A stretch of 64,000 bases of DNA from Streptomyces tropicalis. Its GTDB lineage: Bacteria > Actinomycetota > Actinomycetes > Streptomycetales > Streptomycetaceae. Both the position numbers and the translations under genes were made by a program. Location: the NCBI RefSeq assembly GCF_029269835.1, contig NZ_JARJBB010000008.1, positions 248,001 through 312,000 on the forward strand, read 5' to 3'. Below the pieces are notes generated by a model, which did no database searches, was not told the origin of the DNA, and saw only the letters and a list, made by a program, of their open reading frames with translations. Numbering within the stretch: position 1 is the stretch's first letter; each line of letters starts with the position of its first letter. Positions 60,136 through 64,000 of the stretch are shown piece after piece.

Positions 60136-61419
60136 TCATGTGCGGGTCACGCGGACCCGGTAGTTCCCGTCCAGGTCCGCCGCTGCGATGTCGATACGGA
60201 TGCCCGCCCCGGGGTCGCGGAAGGACTCGCCGGGGGCGAAGGGGGCGTCGGAGAGTTCGGCCTGGATGTTCGGGCTGCGGGTGCAGCCACCGGAGTTGCG
60301 GTGGGCGTCGTAGACCTTGACCGGGCCGCTTCCCGTGTCCACGTCCGCGTTGACCTTGTAGATCAGGATGCCCGGCCGGCACACGGACTCGTCGTTGCCG
60401 GCCTGGGTGCGCAGTTCGAGGGCGTAGCCGGTGCGGCCGTCGAGGGGGACGAAGATGAGCTTGGGGCCGCCCTCCGTGGCCAGCGGGGTGAGGGGGTACT
60501 CGGTGGAGCCGTGCCGGGAGGCGCAGCTGACCTGGGACGGGTCCAGCCACCCCAGCTTCCACTTGTGCCAGCCGAGGAGGTCGTTGTCGGCTCCCCAGTC
60601 CTCGCTCATGATGTCCCAGTGGCCGACCGCGCCGCCGCCCTCCGGGGTGTAGAGGTCGGGCAGGCCGAAGATGTGGCCGTTCTCGTGGGGGAGGACGCGG
60701 AAGCCGGTGTGGTCGTAGGAGCCGGAGCCGTCGTCCTGGCGGGAGTAGACGAAGGAGGCGTTCGCGATCGGCACGCCGTCGGCGACGGGGGCCTCGGCGT
60801 TGCCGGCGAACGTGACCGACAGGACCGTGTCCAGGGCGGACGGGCCCGCGTTGGGCGTCATCAGGACGTTCAGCAGGTCGTAGTCCTGGAAGTCCACCGT
60901 GGGGTCCGCGGCGGCCACGATGTCCTGGACCAGCCCGCGGTAGCCGGGGTCGAAGGGGGCGCCGCGTTCTATGCCGTAGTCCTTGAACGACTTCGGCATG
61001 CGCAGCCAGTGGGTTATCGGGGTCTCGGGGCGGTAGTCCAGGCGCCCGTACGACGCGGTGCGGAACCAGTTCTGGGTCTGCGGGAAGAACTCGTGGAAGC
61101 GGTCGAGCGCGTCGCCCTGGCCGGGCGCGTCGGAGAAGTCGACCATCAGCGTCAGGGCGTGCACGGTGCCGGTGGAGTGGGCGTAGCCCCCGGCGGTGGG
61201 TATGCCCTCGGACATCTGCACGGCCGACGCGCCGCTGATGAGGCAGGGGGTGAGGGCGGGGGAGCGGGCCAGGGCGGCCGAGCCGGAGCCGGTCGTCGAG
61301 GAGCCCGGCCACGGGCGCCCGGTTCCGGCGGAGGTGCTGACCGCGAAGGTGAGTGCGGTGACGGAGACGAGGGCGGCGGCACGGCGCTTGCATATCCGAC
61401 GGCGGGGCTGCGGCTGCAT
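60136..61419 (-). CDS. Secreted M6-family metalloprotease
   Basis: 427 residues. Signal peptide (RRAAALVSVTALTFAVSTSAG) and the M6 peptidase domain with zinc motif HENGHIFGLPDL, whose HExxH form is satisfied by H-E-N-G-H, and a downstream MSEDWGADND and LGWHKWKLGW stretch. M6 peptidases include immune inhibitor A types. The C-terminal 120 residues form a beta-rich domain (DLDGNYRVRVTRT end). Extracellular protein degradation is likely. Confidence 0.9.
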   Translation of the reverse strand: MQPQPRRRICKRRAAALVSVTALTFAVSTSAGTGRPWPGSSTTGSGSAALARSPALTPCLISGASAVQMSEGIPTAGGYAHSTGTVHALTLMVDFSDAPGQGDALDRFHEFFPQTQNWFRTASYGRLDYRPETPITHWLRMPKSFKDYGIERGAPFDPGYRGLVQDIVAAADPTVDFQDYDLLNVLMTPNAGPSALDTVLSVTFAGNAEAPVADGVPIANASFVYSRQDDGSGSYDHTGFRVLPHENGHIFGLPDLYTPEGGGAVGHWDIMSEDWGADNDLLGWHKWKLGWLDPSQVSCASRHGSTEYPLTPLATEGGPKLIFVPLDGRTGYALELRTQAGNDESVCRPGILIYKVNADVDTGSGPVKVYDAHRNSGGCTRSPNIQAELSDAPFAPGESFRDPGAGIRIDIAAADLDGNYRVRVTRT

Positions 61420-61861
61420 GCGTGGCCTTTCGCTCCGGGCAGCCGCCGATGACCGGCTGCACCCTTGCGATCACCCTGGGTCGCCGGGGCGGCGGGCGCG
61501 CGTTGGGGCGGACCGATCGTGGGACGAAGGGGCCGGTCGGGTGGGGTTCCGGGGGAGGGGGGTCCGTGGCGGTGAGGGTGCGGCGCGGCGGTCTCCGTGC
61601 GTCCTGTGCACGGGCGTCCGCGGTGTGACTCAGGTCACCGGGAAGCATGCCGGAGGAGGGAAATAACCGGGGACCCTCTCCCCGTTTGGCTCTGTGTCGA
61701 GCGAAACCGGGGACGCCTTCCCCGGATCGGCGGATCCCGGACTCCCGGACCCCGCCGGTCGTCCGGTCGGCATACCGAACCGGCTCATCGACCTACCGGT
61801 CACCCCACCCGGGTCACCGAGCCACCGAGCCACCGAGCATCAACGAGTCGAGGAGTACACC
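61420..61861. other. Divergent promoter region of protease and TetR genes
   Basis: About 440 bases. GTGAC-TCAG-GTCAC (61625-61638) is a perfect inverted repeat near the middle. No gene. Confidence 0.4.
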
Positions 61862-62506
61862 GTGCAGACCGCGACGCCCGTGCCGCGCAAGGCACCCCGG
61901 CCGCGTGCCGACGCCCTGCGCAACCGGGAGCGGATCGTCACCGCCGCCCGCGAGATGTTCGTCGAGCACGGCCCCGAGGTGCCGCTCGACGAGATCGCCC
62001 GCCGGGCCGGCGTCGGCAACGCCACGGTGTACCGCAACTTCCCGGACCGCGACGCCCTCGTCCGCGAGGTCGTCTGCTCCGTCATGGACCGTACGGCGCA
62101 GGCGGCGACGCAGGCGCTCGCGGAGACCGGCGACGCCTTCGACGCGCTGGAGCACTTCGTGCACACCGCCGCCGACGAACGCATCAGCGCGCTGTGCCCG
62201 ATGGTCTCCAGCACCTTCGACCAGAACCATCCCGATCTCGAAGCGGCACGCGAACGCGGCGAGCGCCTCATCGAGGAGCTCATGGAGCGGGCCAGGGCGG
62301 CCGGACAGCTGCGCCCCGACGTCGGGGTCGGCGACCTGATGGTGGCCGTGGCCCAGCTCAGCCGGCCCCCGGCCGGTACCGGCTGCCTCGGCCTCGACCG
62401 CTTCGTGCACCGCCATCTGCAGTTGTTCCTCGACGGGCTGCGGGCCCCGGCCCGCTCCGTCCTCCCCGGCGAGGTCACCACCATGGAGGACCTGCGCCAG
62501 GCCTGA
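61862..62506 (+). CDS. TetR-family regulator
   Basis: 214 residues from GTG, GAGGAG 7 bases upstream. The HTH is clear (RIVTAAREMFVEHGPEVPLD, ARRAGVGNATVYRNFPDRDA), with a variable ligand-binding C-terminal domain. It lies 208 bases before, and on the same strand as, the MFS exporter gene, the usual arrangement of a repressor of drug efflux. Confidence 0.93.
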   Translation: MQTATPVPRKAPRPRADALRNRERIVTAAREMFVEHGPEVPLDEIARRAGVGNATVYRNFPDRDALVREVVCSVMDRTAQAATQALAETGDAFDALEHFVHTAADERISALCPMVSSTFDQNHPDLEAARERGERLIEELMERARAAGQLRPDVGVGDLMVAVAQLSRPPAGTGCLGLDRFVHRHLQLFLDGLRAPARSVLPGEVTTMEDLRQA

Positions 62507-62647
62507 CACCGGACACCCGACCCGCAGCCCGACAGACCCGTAGACCCGTACCTCCCCCGCCCCTCCTCCCGTCCGGGCGCCGATCCGGCGTCCTGCCCGC
62601 GCGTCCTGTCCGCGCCGGCTGCCACCACGACGTCCTGCAAGACACCA

Positions 62648-62704
62648 GCTCCGCAGTCCCTCAGCTCCGTAGCCCGAAGCTCCGCAGCTCCGAAGTCCCG
62701 AAGT
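62648..62704. repeat. Imperfect AGCTCCGNAG repeats before the MFS gene
   Basis: The motif AGCTCCG(C/T/A)AG recurs about five times in the leader of the exporter gene. Possible regulator contact sites or simple low-complexity DNA. Confidence 0.5.
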
Positions 62705-62714
62705 GGGTACCCCC

Positions 62715-64000
62715 ATGTCCAAAACAGCCGTACAGGCTCCCGGCGTCCCCGACGCCAACCGCTGGAAGGCGCTCGTCTTCATCGCGCTCGCCCAGCTGAT
62801 GGTCGTCCTGGACGCCACCATCGTGAACATCGCCCTGCCCTCCGCCCAGCGCGACCTCGGCATATCCGACGGCAACCGGCAGTGGGTCGTCACCGCCTAC
62901 GCCCTCGCCTTCGGCGGTCTGCTGCTCTTCGGCGGCCGCATCGCCGACCTGTGGGGCCGCAAGCGGGCCTTCGTCACCGGCCTGGCCGGGTTCGCCGCCG
63001 CGTCCGCGCTGGGCGGGGCGGCCACGAGCGGCGCGATGATGTTCGGGGCGCGCGCCCTGCAGGGCGTGTTCGGTGCGCTGCTGGCGCCCGCCGCGCTGTC
63101 GCTGCTGGCCGTGATGTTCACCGACGCCAAGGAGCGCGCGAAGGCGTTCGGCATCTACGGCGCGATCGCGGGCGGCGGCGGCGCCGTCGGCCTGATCCTC
63201 GGCGGGTTCCTCACCGAGTACCTCGACTGGCGCTGGACGTTCTTCGTGAACATCCCGTTCGCCGTGGTGGCCGCGGCCGGCGCGTTCCTCGTCATCCGCG
63301 AGCCGGAGGGCGGCCGCAACCGCTCGCCGCTCGACATCCCCGGTGTGGTGCTGTCCACGCTCGGCCTGGTGTCCCTGGTCTACGGCTTCACCCGCGCCGA
63401 GTCCGACGGCTGGAGCGACGCCCTCACCGTCGGCCTCTTCGTCGCGGCGGCCGTGCTGCTCCTCGCGTTCGTCCTCGTCGAGTCCAAGGTCCGGGCCCCG
63501 CTGCTGCCGCTGCGCGTGGTCACCGACCGCAGCCGGGGCGGTGTCTACCTCTCCCTGGGCCTGGCGATCATCGGGATGTTCGGGCTCTTCCTGTTCCTGA
63601 CCTACTACCTCCAGGTCGTGAAGGGCTACACCCCGGTGAAGACCGGCTTCGCCTTCCTGCCGATGGTCGCGGGCATGATCACCGGGTCCACCCAGATCGG
63701 CGCCCGGCTGATGACCCGGGTCGCGCCGCGCCTGCTGATGGGTCCGGGCTTCCTGGCCGCCTCGCTGGGGATGCTGCTGCTGACCCGCCTGGAGGTCGGC
63801 TCCTCCTACGCGGCACTGCTGCTGCCGGCGATGCTGCTGCTCGGCCTCGGCATGGGCACGGCGTTCATGCCGGCGATGTCCCTGGCGACCCAGGGCGTCC
63901 AGTCGCGCGACGCCGGTGTCGCCTCCGCGATGGTCAACACCTCGCAGCAGGTCGGCGGCGCGATCGGTACGGCCCTGCTGAACACGATCGCGGCCTCCGC
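62715..64000 (+). CDS. MFS exporter, DHA2 (14-TM) family, partial
   Basis: About 428 residues are in the window; the gene runs off the right edge. Family motifs: LDATIVNIALPSAQRDLGIS in helix 1 (motif D1), GRIADLWGRKR between helices 2 and 3 (motif A), and GAIAGGGGAVGLILGGFL (motif C, antiporter). Likely proton-driven export of a drug or metabolite, probably controlled by the TetR upstream. Confidence 0.92.
   Translation, partial: MSKTAVQAPGVPDANRWKALVFIALAQLMVVLDATIVNIALPSAQRDLGISDGNRQWVVTAYALAFGGLLLFGGRIADLWGRKRAFVTGLAGFAAASALGGAATSGAMMFGARALQGVFGALLAPAALSLLAVMFTDAKERAKAFGIYGAIAGGGGAVGLILGGFLTEYLDWRWTFFVNIPFAVVAAAGAFLVIREPEGGRNRSPLDIPGVVLSTLGLVSLVYGFTRAESDGWSDALTVGLFVAAAVLLLAFVLVESKVRAPLLPLRVVTDRSRGGVYLSLGLAIIGMFGLFLFLTYYLQVVKGYTPVKTGFAFLPMVAGMITGSTQIGARLMTRVAPRLLMGPGFLAASLGMLLLTRLEVGSSYAALLLPAMLLLGLGMGTAFMPAMSLATQGVQSRDAGVASAMVNTSQQVGGAIGTALLNTIAAS

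Noticed and set aside
61625..61638. GTGAC-TCAG-GTCAC as a CRP or other named operator
   Set aside because: Perfect inverted repeat but spacing differs from the CRP consensus; a similar GTGAC-N5-GTCAC occurs at 959-973, so no specific regulator can be named.
1..64000. CRISPR arrays, rRNA operons and insertion sequences
   Set aside because: No regularly spaced repeats with spacers, no rRNA signature and no transposase were seen.

Overview
The window is high-GC actinobacterial DNA, almost certainly Streptomyces. Third-position GC is very high and GTG starts are frequent. Marker families include an AfsR-type SARP regulator, bifunctional FO synthase (FbiC), HTH/DUF397 pairs, an ECF41 sigma factor, GPP34 and DUF2637/Spd proteins, and a pSAM2-like integrative element. 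No genome was searched; everything here was read from the sequence, and statements about families rest on general knowledge.

Left chromosomal arm (1 to about 27.6 kb): the 5' part of an afsR-like gene, a PHP-domain metallohydrolase whose signal peptide looks frameshifted, an F420-dependent oxidoreductase beside fbiC, a catalytically degenerate L,D-transpeptidase-fold protein, an ADP-ribosylglycohydrolase-family pseudoenzyme, DUF397/HTH regulators, a GPP34 protein, a D-Ala-D-Ala carboxypeptidase with a very long acidic tail, a polytopic membrane protein, glutathione peroxidase, an ArsR-type regulator divergent from an MFS pump, an SPFH protein, a thioesterase/monooxygenase pair, a GlxA-type regulator, and an ECF41 sigma factor followed by a flavoprotein oxidoreductase behind a perfect CRP-like palindrome. 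Then come nitronate monooxygenase and a membrane/coiled-coil protein.

Variable region (27.6 to 38.3 kb): a lipoprotein, a membrane-protein/GntR pair, small membrane proteins, a Ser/Thr kinase, a large secreted amidase, a secreted beta-helix protein, a decayed tRNA-Ser 3' end and a palindromic repeat.

Integrative element (38,350 to 59,942): an actinomycete integrative and conjugative element (AICE) inserted in the 3' end of tRNA-Arg(CCT), bounded by 43-bp att repeats. Its right half is the conserved pSAM2-like machinery: GntR (KorSA-like), FtsK/SpoIIIE transfer ATPase, Spd proteins, Rep, Xis and Int, plus a GGDEF diguanylate cyclase flanked by direct repeats. Its left half is cargo: a UDP-glucose dehydrogenase / small membrane protein / hyaluronan-synthase-like glycosyltransferase / 27-residue lipopeptide operon, a second Ser/Thr kinase paralogous to the one outside, an orphan ferredoxin, several HTH regulators, an XRE-ImmA protease operon and two Nudix hydrolases next to a TPR regulator. 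tRNA-Ser scars and repeated integrase arm-like motifs suggest that it is a composite of more than one element.

Right arm (59.9 to 64 kb): the reconstituted tRNA-Arg, a secreted M6 metalloprotease, a TetR regulator and the start of a DHA2-family MFS exporter.
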